Part shown: positions 8,516 to 16,964 of the stretch, piece after piece
Position numbering within the stretch: position 1 is the first letter of the stretch
Layout of the letters: the number at the start of each line of letters is the position of its first letter
Assembly: GCA_944390575.1 (NCBI GenBank)
Contig: CALXQJ010000002.1
Location: 248,001 to 312,000 of the forward strand
Reading direction: 5' to 3'
Source of the DNA: an uncultured Spirochaetota bacterium
GTDB taxonomy: Bacteria; Spirochaetota; Brachyspiria; Brachyspirales; Brachyspiraceae
Length of the DNA: 64,000 bases
Translations under genes and position numbers: made by a program
The notes under the pieces: model-generated
The model's database searches: none
What the model was told of the DNA's origin: nothing
Seen by the model: only the letters and a program-made list of their open reading frames with translations

Positions 8516-11005
8516 ATGATGCATCCTTTTCATTTGACTCATAAGGCTAAAGTTGTATTAGAGTTATATGCTCAAGAAGAAGCAAGAAGATTAAATCATG
8601 ATATGGTAACACCAGAACATGTGCTTCTTGGTCTTTTAAGAGAATCTGATGCTTTAGCTACTAAGGCTTTAAAAAAATTAAATATAGATTTAGATAAATT
8701 AAAAGTAGAATTAGAATCTACTATGATAAAGTCTTCTTCTACTACAAGAATATTTGGTACAGTACCCACTTCACCACGTATTCATAAACTTATTACAATT
8801 TCAGCAGAAGAGGCAAAATCTTTAGGGCATAATTATATAGGTACAGAGCATTTATTACTTGGTTTGTTAAGAGAAGAGAGTGGTGTTGCTTTTAATGTAC
8901 TTACTAATTTAGATATAGAAATTAATATGCTTAGAAATCAAATAATGAAACTTATGGGTATTTCTGATAGTATTAATCAGGCTACAGAAAATACTAATGG
9001 TACAGAAGAGGTTGTTCGAAAGATAAAAACTCCTACATTAGATCAGTTTGCTCGGGATTTAACTAAATTAGCAAAAGATAAAATGCTTGATAAGGTTGTT
9101 GGTCGTGAAGCAGAGGTTATGAGAGTTATTCAAATACTTGCACGTCGTAAGAAGAATAATCCTATACTACTTGGAGAGCCTGGAGTTGGTAAGACTGCTA
9201 TTGTTGAGGGGTTAGCTGATAAGATAGTTTCTGCTGATGTTCCTGATATACTTTTAAAAAAGAGGGTTTTAAGTTTAGATTTATCATCTGTTGTTGCTGG
9301 TACTAAATATAGGGGAGAATTTGAGGAGCGTATCAAGAATATTGTTTTAGAGATTAAGAAGTCTGGAAATATTATAGTTTTTATAGATGAACTTCATACT
9401 TTAATAGGTGCTGGTGGAGCTGAGGGGGCTTTGGATGCTGCTAATATGCTTAAACCTGCATTATCTCGTGCTGAGATACAGTGTATTGGTGCTACTACAC
9501 TTGATGAGTATAAAAAATATATAGAGAAAGATGGTGCTTTAGTTAGACGTTTTCAACCTATTAATGTAGAAGAACCTAATGTAGAAGATACTATTTCTAT
9601 ATTAAATGGTATAAAATCTAAGTATGAAGAACATCATAAGGTACGCTATACTGATGAAGCTATTAATGCAGCTGCTACATTAAGTAAGAGATATATATTT
9701 GATAGACATTTACCAGATAAGGCTATAGACTTAATAGATGAAGCTGGTTCTCGTGCTAAGCTTATGAATATGAGTAGACCTGATGAGCTTAAAGCTATAG
9801 ATAAGAAAATAGAAGAACTTGATAGAGAGAAAACTTCTGTACTTGAGGGTGAGCATTATTTAGAGGCTGCTAAGATTAGAGATGAGATTAAGGACTTAAA
9901 AGAAGAGCTTGCTAAGAAAGAAGAAGAGTGGAGAGCTGAGAGAGATAGTATAGAAACTTTAATAGATGAAGATGATATAAGACATGTTATTTCAGAAATC
10001 ACAAATATTCCATTAAAGAGATTATTAGATACAGAAACAAAACGCTTAATAGAAATGGAAAATGAGCTTCATAAAAAAGTTATAGGGCAAGATGAGGCTA
10101 TATCTTCTATTTCAAGAGCTATTAGAAGAAGTAGTGCTGGACTTAAAACATCTAAGCGTCCTTTGGGTAGTTTTATATTTTTAGGTCCTACTGGTGTTGG
10201 TAAAACTGCTTTAGCTAAAGTTTTAGCTGAGTTTATGTTTGGAGATAAAGAATCTCTTATTCGTGTTGATATGAGTGAGTTTATGGAGAAGTTTGCAGTT
10301 AGTAGACTTATAGGAGCTCCTCCTGGATATGTTGGATTTGAGGAAGGTGGCGGACTTACTGAGAAAGTAAGAAGAAAACCTTATTCTTTGATTTTATTTG
10401 ATGAGATAGAAAAAGCACATCCTGATATTACTAATATACTTTTACAGGTGCTTGATGAGGGACAGCTTACGGATAATTATGGTAGAAAAGTAGATTTTTC
10501 TAATACTATTATTATTATTACAAGCAATTTAGGTGCTCGTGATATTGTTAAGGGTAGTTCTTTAGGGTTTAATGTTATTGGTAGTGATAAGGATTCTGCT
10601 GATGTTAAGCGTGTTGCTCTTGAGGAGCTTAAACAAACTTTTAATCCTGAGTTTTTAAATAGAATAGATGATATTATAGTATTTGACACTCTATCTAAAG
10701 ACAACCTAAAAGAGATTATTGATATCATGATTTATGAAATTAATGATGCTATAAAAGAGAGAAATATAACTATACACTTATCTGATGAGGCTAAGGAATC
10801 TATAATAGATAAGGGCTTTGATAGAAAATATGGTGCAAGAAGTTTGAGACGTGCTATACAAAAGGAGATTGAAGATTATATTAGTAGTGAAATATTGTAT
10901 GGTAATGTGAAAGATGGTGACACTATTAATATAGATGCTAATGATGGTGAATTAGTATTTAACTATGTTAAGGCTAAAAAAGAGAAAGAATTATCAAAGA
11001 GATAA
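8516..11005 (+). CDS. clpC: ATP-dependent unfoldase ClpC
   Basis: The 829-residue Hsp100 protein has two N-terminal Clp_N repeats (HVLLGLLRE near 35 and HLLLGLLRE near 110), a first AAA+ ring with Walker A GEPGVGKT and Walker [10 protein letters not shown], a UVR-like middle segment ([20 protein letters not shown]), and a second ring with Walker A GPTGVGKT and [10 protein letters not shown]. The UVR-like segment and the short middle domain mark it as ClpC rather than ClpB, and SSLGFNV is the expected ClpP-docking loop. It unfolds damaged or tagged proteins for ClpP. AGGA sits seven bases before the ATG. No ctsR or mcsAB gene is next to it. Confidence 0.92.
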   Translation: MMHPFHLTHKAKVVLELYAQEEARRLNHDMVTPEHVLLGLLRESDALATKALKKLNIDLDKLKVELESTMIKSSSTTRIFGTVPTSPRIHKLITISAEEAKSLGHNYIGTEHLLLGLLREESGVAFNVLTNLDIEINMLRNQIMKLMGISDSINQATENTNGTEEVVRKIKTPTLDQFARDLTKLAKDKMLDKVVGREAEVMRVIQILARRKKNNPILLGEPGVGKTAIVEGLADKIVSADVPDILLKKRVLSLDLSSVVAGTKYRGEFEERIKNIVLEIKKSGNIIVFIDELHTLIGAGGAEGALDAANMLKPALSRAEIQCIGATTLDEYKKYIEKDGALVRRFQPINVEEPNVEDTISILNGIKSKYEEHHKVRYTDEAINAAATLSKRYIFDRHLPDKAIDLIDEAGSRAKLMNMSRPDELKAIDKKIEELDREKTSVLEGEHYLEAAKIRDEIKDLKEELAKKEEEWRAERDSIETLIDEDDIRHVISEITNIPLKRLLDTETKRLIEMENELHKKVIGQDEAISSISRAIRRSSAGLKTSKRPLGSFIFLGPTGVGKTALAKVLAEFMFGDKESLIRVDMSEFMEKFAVSRLIGAPPGYVGFEEGGGLTEKVRRKPYSLILFDEIEKAHPDITNILLQVLDEGQLTDNYGRKVDFSNTIIIITSNLGARDIVKGSSLGFNVIGSDKDSADVKRVALEELKQTFNPEFLNRIDDIIVFDTLSKDNLKEIIDIMIYEINDAIKERNITIHLSDEAKESIIDKGFDRKYGARSLRRAIQKEIEDYISSEILYGNVKDGDTINIDANDGELVFNYVKAKKEKELSKR

Positions 11006-11030
11006 ATAGTATTATTTTTTTGATTCTATC

Positions 11031-11069
11031 AGACGTTTCTTAAATAATTTTTAGGTAACGTCTTTTTTA
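11031..11069 (+). terminator. Terminator after clpC
   Basis: AGACGTT (11031-11037) pairs with AACGTCT (11057-11063) and is followed by a run of six T. The 19-base loop is long, but the position right after clpC supports termination. Confidence 0.6.
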
Positions 11070-11094
11070 TATTTGTTTTAGGAGTTTATAATTT

Positions 11095-11769
11095 ATGGAA
11101 ATTCTTATTATTTTGATTGTATTATTTATAATAATTATTATAGCATTTATATTACACAGATTAGAACAATCAAATAAGAGAGATGATAGCTATAAAGTTT
11201 CTCTCGATGAGGCTATAGAAAATCTTTATAGGTATAATCATAAAAGAAGATATAAAGATCGTAAGTGGTTTTATTATAATAGAAAGAAGAATAAAAGAGA
11301 TATATCAGAGATAAGACTCGATGCTATGGAAAGTGGTAGTATAGCAATAAAAAAAATAATGAATATGGAAGAGAGTAAAATATATTATGCACTAATAAAA
11401 GTATTTAAGAATTATAATATTAATACACAAGTTTCATTTAAAGCATTTTTAAAAGCAGAAGAAGATACAGAAGCTTGGAAAACATTTAGAGATTTTTATG
11501 CTGATTTTTTAATTACATATAGAAGTGGTTCTAAGATGAATGAACCTTTTGCTATTATAGAGTATCATGGCGGTGGTCATTATGGAGATAGTGAAGTTTC
11601 TAGAAGACGTGTTGAGGATAATGATTATATTAGAGAGAAGCTTTTTAATAAGGTTGGTATAAAATACTTTATTATTAAGGGTGATGATATAAAGTCTAAT
11701 AGTAAGTTTATAGATAATAATAAGCTTTATTCTTATTTGCACGATATTTTAAAAGTTTGTGAGGCTTAA
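11095..11769 (+). CDS. Membrane-anchored DUF2726-like protein
   Basis: The 224-residue protein begins with one transmembrane helix (residues 2-22) and ends in a domain (about 105-215) resembling DUF2726, a restriction-endonuclease-like fold: PFAIIEYHGGGHYG, then a charged helix and VGIKYFIIKGDD, matching the family pattern of a Glu strand, a His, and a later strand. DUF2726 proteins are of unknown function. AGGAG precedes the ATG, and the terminator after clpC separates it from that gene. It may be a free-standing gene or the first of the PTS cluster, 66 bases away. Confidence 0.55.
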   Translation: MEILIILIVLFIIIIIAFILHRLEQSNKRDDSYKVSLDEAIENLYRYNHKRRYKDRKWFYYNRKKNKRDISEIRLDAMESGSIAIKKIMNMEESKIYYALIKVFKNYNINTQVSFKAFLKAEEDTEAWKTFRDFYADFLITYRSGSKMNEPFAIIEYHGGGHYGDSEVSRRRVEDNDYIREKLFNKVGIKYFIIKGDDIKSNSKFIDNNKLYSYLHDILKVCEA

Positions 11770-11835
11770 TTTTATTATTGATAAATATGTAAAAATATGA
11801 TAGATTTAATCAAATAATATGGAGGTTTATTTTTT

Positions 11836-12153
11836 ATGAGTTTATCTATCGAAGAAGTTGCTATGACATTAATAGGGAATTCAGGAGAGGCACGTAGTTT
11901 GGCTTTTGAGGCCTTAAGAGAGGCTAAAAGCGGTAATTATGATAATGCTAAGGATTGTCTTGATAAGGCTAAAGAGAGAAGTCTTGCTGCACATAGTATG
12001 CAGACTGAACTTATTTGTAATGAGGCTGATGGTAAGGGTGTTGAGATGAATTTATTAATGGTTCATGCTCAAGATCATTTAATGACTTCTATTCTTGCTA
12101 GAGAATTAATATCAGAAATTATAGAGTTATATAAGAAATTAGAAGATAAGTAA
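11836..12153 (+). CDS. PTS lactose/cellobiose-family IIA component
   Basis: This 105-residue all-helical protein matches the Lac-family EIIA. The motif VHAQDHLMTS contains the phosphorylated His (about H77) and the Asp/His pair (D80, H81) that bind the structural metal in the trimer. It receives phosphate from HPr and passes it to the IIB protein encoded at 14504. GGAGG stands upstream of the ATG. The gene opens a cluster with IIC and IIB, but instead of a phospho-beta-glycosidase the cluster has a glycosylasparaginase. Confidence 0.9.
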   Translation: MSLSIEEVAMTLIGNSGEARSLAFEALREAKSGNYDNAKDCLDKAKERSLAAHSMQTELICNEADGKGVEMNLLMVHAQDHLMTSILARELISEIIELYKKLEDK

Positions 12154-12183
12154 AATATATTAAATTCAACAAAAGGAATAATG

Positions 12184-13146
12184 ATGAATAACAAATGGGC
12201 TATGATAGCTACTTGGCGTATGGCTTGTGATGCTGTTGCTTTTGGTGCTGATTTACTTAAAAATGGAGGAAAGTGTCAGGATGCTGTAGAAAAGTCTATT
12301 ATGATAGTTGAGGATTATCCTTTTTATAAGTCTGTAGGTTTTGGTGGTCTTCCTAATGAAGATTGCGTAGTAGAACTTGATGCTGCTTTTATGGATGGAA
12401 AGACTTTATCTATTGGAGCTGTTGCTGGTATTCGTGATTATAAAAATCCTGTATCTATTGCGAGAAAACTTAGCTCTGATACTTTTAATGTTTTTTTAGT
12501 TGGTGATGGTGCTGAGAATTATGCTCATAATAATGGGTTTGTTCGTCAGAATATGCTTACAGATAGGGCTAAGAAGACTTGGGAAAAGAGAAAAAAAGAG
12601 ATGTATGAGAATAATCTTTCGGCTTATGATGGGCATGATACTGTTTGTATGATTGCTCTTGATAAAGATGATGATATGGCTGTTGCTACTTCTACTTCTG
12701 GTTTATTTATGAAGCGTAGAGGTAGAGTTGGAGATTCTCCTTTATCTGGTTCTGGTTTTTATGTTAATAATGACATTGGAGGGGCTGCTGCTACTGGTGT
12801 TGGTGAAGAGATTATGAAAGGATGTATTTCATATGAAGTTGTACAGAGAATGAAAAGAGGTGAAAGTCCACAAGAAGCTGCACAAAATGCTGTTATGGAT
12901 TTTTCTATGGAGCTTACAAAGAAAAGAGGTAAAGCACTTGCTATATCTGTTATTGCATTAAATAATAAAGGTGAGTGGGGTATTGGTACGAATGTTGAGT
13001 TTACATTTGTAGCTTCAAACTTTGAGAGAGAATGTCATGTTTATATAGCAAATCCTATAGAAGGAAGTAGAGATGTGAAGATAGAGATAGCTTCTAAGGA
13101 GTATATTGAGGAATATAAAAGAAGTATTCAAAAACCTATAGAATAG
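12184..13146 (+). CDS. Cytoplasmic glycosylasparaginase (N4-(beta-GlcNAc)-L-asparaginase)
   Basis: This Ntn-hydrolase of the asparaginase-2 family (about 320 residues) matches glycosylasparaginase, which splits GlcNAc-asparagine into aspartate and 1-amino-GlcNAc. Signature parts are TWRMACDAVAFGADLLKNGG, YKSVGFGGLPNEDCVVELDA, and GHDTVCMIALD, in which the Thr (about T153) is the autocatalytic cleavage site and nucleophile; NDIGGAAATGVGEEIMK holds the substrate-binding residues. There is no signal peptide, unlike the secreted Flavobacterium enzyme, so it should act in the cytoplasm. The second of two tandem ATGs is best spaced from AAGGA. It lies between PTS IIA and IIC genes, which suggests that the PTS imports its substrate. 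Confidence 0.85.
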   Translation: MNNKWAMIATWRMACDAVAFGADLLKNGGKCQDAVEKSIMIVEDYPFYKSVGFGGLPNEDCVVELDAAFMDGKTLSIGAVAGIRDYKNPVSIARKLSSDTFNVFLVGDGAENYAHNNGFVRQNMLTDRAKKTWEKRKKEMYENNLSAYDGHDTVCMIALDKDDDMAVATSTSGLFMKRRGRVGDSPLSGSGFYVNNDIGGAAATGVGEEIMKGCISYEVVQRMKRGESPQEAAQNAVMDFSMELTKKRGKALAISVIALNNKGEWGIGTNVEFTFVASNFERECHVYIANPIEGSRDVKIEIASKEYIEEYKRSIQKPIE

Positions 13147-13185
13147 TGTGATATTTAATAGTATTTTAATAATGATGGAGGAATG

Positions 13186-14469
13186 ATGAATAAGATTATA
13201 ACTATATTAGAAGAAAAATTAGTTCCTGTTGCTGCTTGGATACAAAAAAATAAGTATATTAATGGTATAAGAAGGGCGTTTATTATGGTTATGCCTCTTC
13301 TTATGATAGGCTCTCTTTTTTTAATGATACAAGCTTTTCCATTACCTGAATATCAGAATATGATGAGCTCACTTATGGGGGAAAATTGGAAAGATGTATT
13401 TGATATTCCAGTATTAGCTACATTTTCAATGCTTGGTCTTTATGTTTCTTTTTTAGTAGGGCAACAATTAGCAAAACAGTTTGAGATGGATAGTGTATCA
13501 GTAGGTTTTTTATCATTAGTCTCTTTTTTGATATTAACTCCATTATCAAAGACTACAGAATATGGCAATGTACTTACTTTTGATTGGCTTGGTAGTAAGG
13601 GTATGTTTATTGCTATTATTATAGGGCTTGTAACTACTTTAATATTTAGATTTTTTATAGAGAAAAAGATAATGATAAAAATGCCTGAAGGTGTTCCACC
13701 AGAGGTTATTCGTTCTTTTGAGGCACTTATACCTGGAGCTGTTGTTCTTACTTTAGCTTTAATAGTTAGAGTATTAGTTGCTAAAACTTCTTTTGGTACT
13801 GTTCATGATTTTGTTTATACTGTTTTAGCATTACCGTTAAAAAGTTTAGGTACTTCATTTATAGGGGCATTATTTACTGTTTTATCTATATCTGTACTTT
13901 GGTCTGTTGGTATAAATAGTGGTTCTATGGTTAATGGTATAGTTCGTCCTTTTTGGCTTGAAAATCAAATTCAAAATATAGAAGCTGTAAAAGCAGGTAC
14001 TGAGCTTCCACATATTATTACAGAGCAATTTTTTGATATGATATGGATGGGTGGTGCCGGTGCTACTTTGTCATTATTAATTGCTATTTTGCTTTTTGCA
14101 AGAAGCAAGCATATTAAAACTATAGGACAAATTTCTGTAGCTCCTGGAATATTTAATATTAATGAGCCTATATTATTTGGACTTCCTATTATCTTAAACC
14201 CTATTATGCTTATTCCATTTAATATTATTCCACTTGTAATGGTGACAGTTCAATATATAGCTATGAGTATAGGTCTTGTTTCAAAACCTCTTGGTATTGC
14301 TTTTCCTTGGCCTACACCTGCTATTATTAGCGGTTTTCTTACTGTTGGAGATATATCTGGTTCTATTATACAGATTGTTAATTTATTAATTGGTGCTATG
14401 ATTTATTTACCTTTTTTAAGGATTATAGATAAGGCTTCTAAGCTTGCTGAGTCTGAAGAAAATTCTTAA
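13186..14469 (+). CDS. PTS lactose/cellobiose-family IIC permease
   Basis: The 427-residue membrane protein is an EIIC of the lactose/N,N'-diacetylchitobiose/cellobiose family, with about ten hydrophobic segments and the family stretch SVAPGIFNINEPILFGLPIILNP (given here as SVAPGIFNINEPILFGLP), where the conserved NEP motif lines the sugar site. It moves a sugar or glycoside across the membrane while IIB phosphorylates it. GGAGG at 13177-13181 is too close to the first ATG (13183), so the second ATG at 13186 is preferred. Family members carry beta-linked disaccharides and GlcNAc-type sugars; the actual substrate is not readable from sequence. Confidence 0.9.
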   Translation: MNKIITILEEKLVPVAAWIQKNKYINGIRRAFIMVMPLLMIGSLFLMIQAFPLPEYQNMMSSLMGENWKDVFDIPVLATFSMLGLYVSFLVGQQLAKQFEMDSVSVGFLSLVSFLILTPLSKTTEYGNVLTFDWLGSKGMFIAIIIGLVTTLIFRFFIEKKIMIKMPEGVPPEVIRSFEALIPGAVVLTLALIVRVLVAKTSFGTVHDFVYTVLALPLKSLGTSFIGALFTVLSISVLWSVGINSGSMVNGIVRPFWLENQIQNIEAVKAGTELPHIITEQFFDMIWMGGAGATLSLLIAILLFARSKHIKTIGQISVAPGIFNINEPILFGLPIILNPIMLIPFNIIPLVMVTVQYIAMSIGLVSKPLGIAFPWPTPAIISGFLTVGDISGSIIQIVNLLIGAMIYLPFLRIIDKASKLAESEENS

Positions 14470-14503
14470 AAATTATAAAAATATAAAAAGGAGTATATTC
14501 ATA

Positions 14504-14809
14504 ATGAAAAAAATATTATTACTTTGTGATGCTGGTATGTCTACTAGTATGATGGTTAAGAAAATGAAAGAGGCTGCTGAGAAGAAGGGTATTGAGGCTG
14601 AGATTGATGCTATTGGTATTGATAAGTTTCAAGATAATTTAGATAAGTATGATGTATTTTTATTAGGACCTCAGGTTAAGTATAAAAAGCCTGAATTAGA
14701 AAAGATTGCTTCTGGGGTTGGTAAGAAGATAGATGTTATTAATACTATGGATTATGGTATGATGAAAGGAGATAAGGTTTTAGACTTTGCTCTTGAACTT
14801 ATTGGATAA
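14504..14809 (+). CDS. PTS lactose/cellobiose-family IIB component
   Basis: The 101-residue product begins MKKILLLCDAGMSTSMMV, the phospho-cysteine loop of Lac-family EIIB (Cys8), followed by a small alpha/beta fold. It transfers phosphate from IIA to the incoming sugar. The ATG at 14504 has AGGAG upstream; a longer in-frame reading from 14444 overlaps the end of IIC and is not needed. With separate A, B and C chains the system is complete here. Confidence 0.9.
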   Translation: MKKILLLCDAGMSTSMMVKKMKEAAEKKGIEAEIDAIGIDKFQDNLDKYDVFLLGPQVKYKKPELEKIASGVGKKIDVINTMDYGMMKGDKVLDFALELIG

Positions 14810-14872
14810 GATAAATTAATTTTTATTATATTTGGGTAGCAGGAATGTTACCCTTTTATTTTAGGATTTTTT

Positions 14873-16264
14873 ATGACTATAAAAGAATATATAGATTCTA
14901 ATTTTTCTACTATTTTAGATGATATTATTAGCATTATAAAAATTAAGAGTGTTAAGAGTGATGCTACAGTTAATGCTCCTTTTGGTGAGGATATAAAAAG
15001 ATGTTTAGATAGCACTTTAGATCTTGCTAAGAGGCTTGGATTTAGGGTTAAAAACTTAGATAATTATATAGGTTATGCTGAAATAGGAGAAGGGGAGGAG
15101 TATATTGCTATACTTGGGCATTTAGATGTTGTGCCTGAGGGAGATATTAGTAAGTGGACAGTTCATCCTTATAGTGGAAGTATTATTAATAATTGTTTAG
15201 TTTCAAGAGGTGCTATTGATAATAAGTCTCCTATTATATCTTCTCTTCATTCTATTAAGGCTCTATTAGCTCAATATCCTAATTTTAATAAGAGAGTTAG
15301 AATAATTTTTGGTACTAATGAAGAAAGTGGAGATGAGGATATTAAGTATTATTTAGAGAGAGAGAAAGTTCCAAAATATGCTTTTACTCCTGATGGTCGT
15401 TTTCCTGTTATATTTTCTGAGAAGGGTATTTATACTTTTTCTTTTAGGAGTAAAATTGATTTTGAGAATAGTTGTATTTTAAAAATAGAGTCTGGTAGTA
15501 GGTCTAATGTTGTACCTGAGCTTGCTAAAGTTTTTCTTAAAAAATCTTTATTAGATAAGGTTCAAAGTGTTATAAGCAGTATTAAGTCAGATTGTACTTT
15601 TAATATGTCAGAGTTTGATGATTATTTATGTGTAGATATTAATGGAAAATCTGCCCATGCAAGTTCACCTCATAAGGGTATTAATGCACTTTTGGGAATG
15701 TATATTTTTTTGGATATGGTTTTAGATGATAATGATTCTTGTAAGAAGTTTGTATCTTTTATTTCTAAAAATATTTCTGATACTACAGATGGTAAGTTGT
15801 TAGGAATATATGCTCAAAATGAAGAAGTTGGAGATTTAACTATTTCTGCTGGTATTACTCATATAGTTAATGATGATGAGATTTTTGTTAAGTTTAATGT
15901 GCGATATCCTATATCTATTACTGAAAGCTTTTTAGATGAGACTTTAAATAATAAGGCTAATGAAAATGGGGTATTATTTAAAAAAGAAAATCATAATCCT
16001 CCATTATATTTTCCTAAGGATTCTATATTAGTTAGAACTTTGCAGAATGTTTATAAGGATGTTACTAATAGAGAAGAAGAGCCTGCTTCTTTGGGTGGAG
16101 GAACTTATGCAAAGCTTATGCCTAATACTGTTGCCTTTGGACCTAATTACAAGGAGTTTAATGGTAATGCTCATAGCTTTGATGAGTGTATAGATTTAGA
16201 TATGCTTAAAGTTGGTATAGAGATTTATGCTAAGAGTATATTAAGTCTTAGTGAATATATTTAA
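14873..16264 (+). CDS. M20-family dipeptidase, PepV-like
   Basis: The 463-residue protein is a di-zinc peptidase of the PepV/Xaa-His dipeptidase group. Metal and catalytic residues are visible: LGHLDVVPEG (H83, D85), RGAIDNKSP (D116), FGTNEESGDED (E150/E151), a TPDGRFPVIFSEKG segment and a C-terminal NAHSFDE His. GGGTYAKLMPNTVAFGP is typical of PepV. It likely splits dipeptides in the cytoplasm. It follows the PTS genes by about 60 bases with its own AGGA site, and may help process short (glyco)peptides; that link is inference. Confidence 0.85.
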   Translation: MTIKEYIDSNFSTILDDIISIIKIKSVKSDATVNAPFGEDIKRCLDSTLDLAKRLGFRVKNLDNYIGYAEIGEGEEYIAILGHLDVVPEGDISKWTVHPYSGSIINNCLVSRGAIDNKSPIISSLHSIKALLAQYPNFNKRVRIIFGTNEESGDEDIKYYLEREKVPKYAFTPDGRFPVIFSEKGIYTFSFRSKIDFENSCILKIESGSRSNVVPELAKVFLKKSLLDKVQSVISSIKSDCTFNMSEFDDYLCVDINGKSAHASSPHKGINALLGMYIFLDMVLDDNDSCKKFVSFISKNISDTTDGKLLGIYAQNEEVGDLTISAGITHIVNDDEIFVKFNVRYPISITESFLDETLNNKANENGVLFKKENHNPPLYFPKDSILVRTLQNVYKDVTNREEEPASLGGGTYAKLMPNTVAFGPNYKEFNGNAHSFDECIDLDMLKVGIEIYAKSILSLSEYI

Positions 16265-16285
16265 TATAAAAGGAGTTTTTTTGTT

Positions 16286-16894
16286 ATGATAAGAGAGAAG
16301 TGTATTGGTAGTTATTTAGAGGCTATAGAAGCAGAGGAACTTGGGGCGGAACGTGTTGAACTTTGTGATAATTTATATGAGGGTGGTACTACTCCTTCTT
16401 ATGGTACTATAAAAAAGGTTGTAGAGAAATTGAGTATACCTGTTTTTGTCATTATACGTCCTCGTGGAGGGGATTTCTTTTATAATGAAGATGAGATTGA
16501 GATTATGAAAGAAGATATAAGAGTTTGTAAGTCTTTAGGGGTTTCTGGAGTTGTTATAGGTGCTTTAAATACTAATAAGAGTATTAATTATGATGTTATA
16601 AAAGAGATGGTTGATTTAGCTAAACCTATGAGTGTTACTTTTCATAAGGCTATAGATGAGTTAGAAAATCCAGTTATAGAAGTTCAGAAATTGGCAAAAA
16701 TAGGTGTTAATAGAATACTCACTTCAGGAACTAAAGAGACTGCTTTGGAAGGAAAAGATATTATAAATGATATGATAAAAGAAGCTAAAGATGATATTAT
16801 AATAGTTGTTGCAGGAAAAGTTATAAAAGATAATTTAGAAGAAATATCAAAGCTTATACCTTCAAAAGAATATCACGGAAAAAAGATAGTTTAA
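16286..16894 (+). CDS. cutC: CutC-family TIM-barrel protein
   Basis: This 202-residue protein belongs to the CutC family (PF03932): EAIEAEELGAERVELCDNL, the PVFVIIRPRGGDFFY segment, VSGVVIGALN and VTFHKAIDEL follow the family in order. The family was named for copper homeostasis in E. coli, but that role is disputed and no copper-binding motif is evident. It is about 40 residues shorter than E. coli CutC but reaches the conserved C-terminal YHG. It starts 21 bases after the dipeptidase with a strong AAGGAG, so it appears to be the last gene of the PTS cluster. Confidence 0.82.
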   Translation: MIREKCIGSYLEAIEAEELGAERVELCDNLYEGGTTPSYGTIKKVVEKLSIPVFVIIRPRGGDFFYNEDEIEIMKEDIRVCKSLGVSGVVIGALNTNKSINYDVIKEMVDLAKPMSVTFHKAIDELENPVIEVQKLAKIGVNRILTSGTKETALEGKDIINDMIKEAKDDIIIVVAGKVIKDNLEEISKLIPSKEYHGKKIV

Positions 16895-16915
16895 TATATT
16901 TTTTTTATAAAAAAT

Positions 16916-16947
16916 AAAGAGGCTTAAGTTTATCTTAAACCTCTTTT
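16916..16947. terminator. Bidirectional terminator between cutC and hppA
   Basis: AAGAGG-C-TTAAG pairs with CTTAA-A-CCTCTT (one internal mismatch, short loop), flanked by T-rich DNA on the right and A-rich DNA on the left. It can serve both convergent genes. Confidence 0.65.
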
Positions 16948-16964
16948 TTATTTTTAATTAATTA

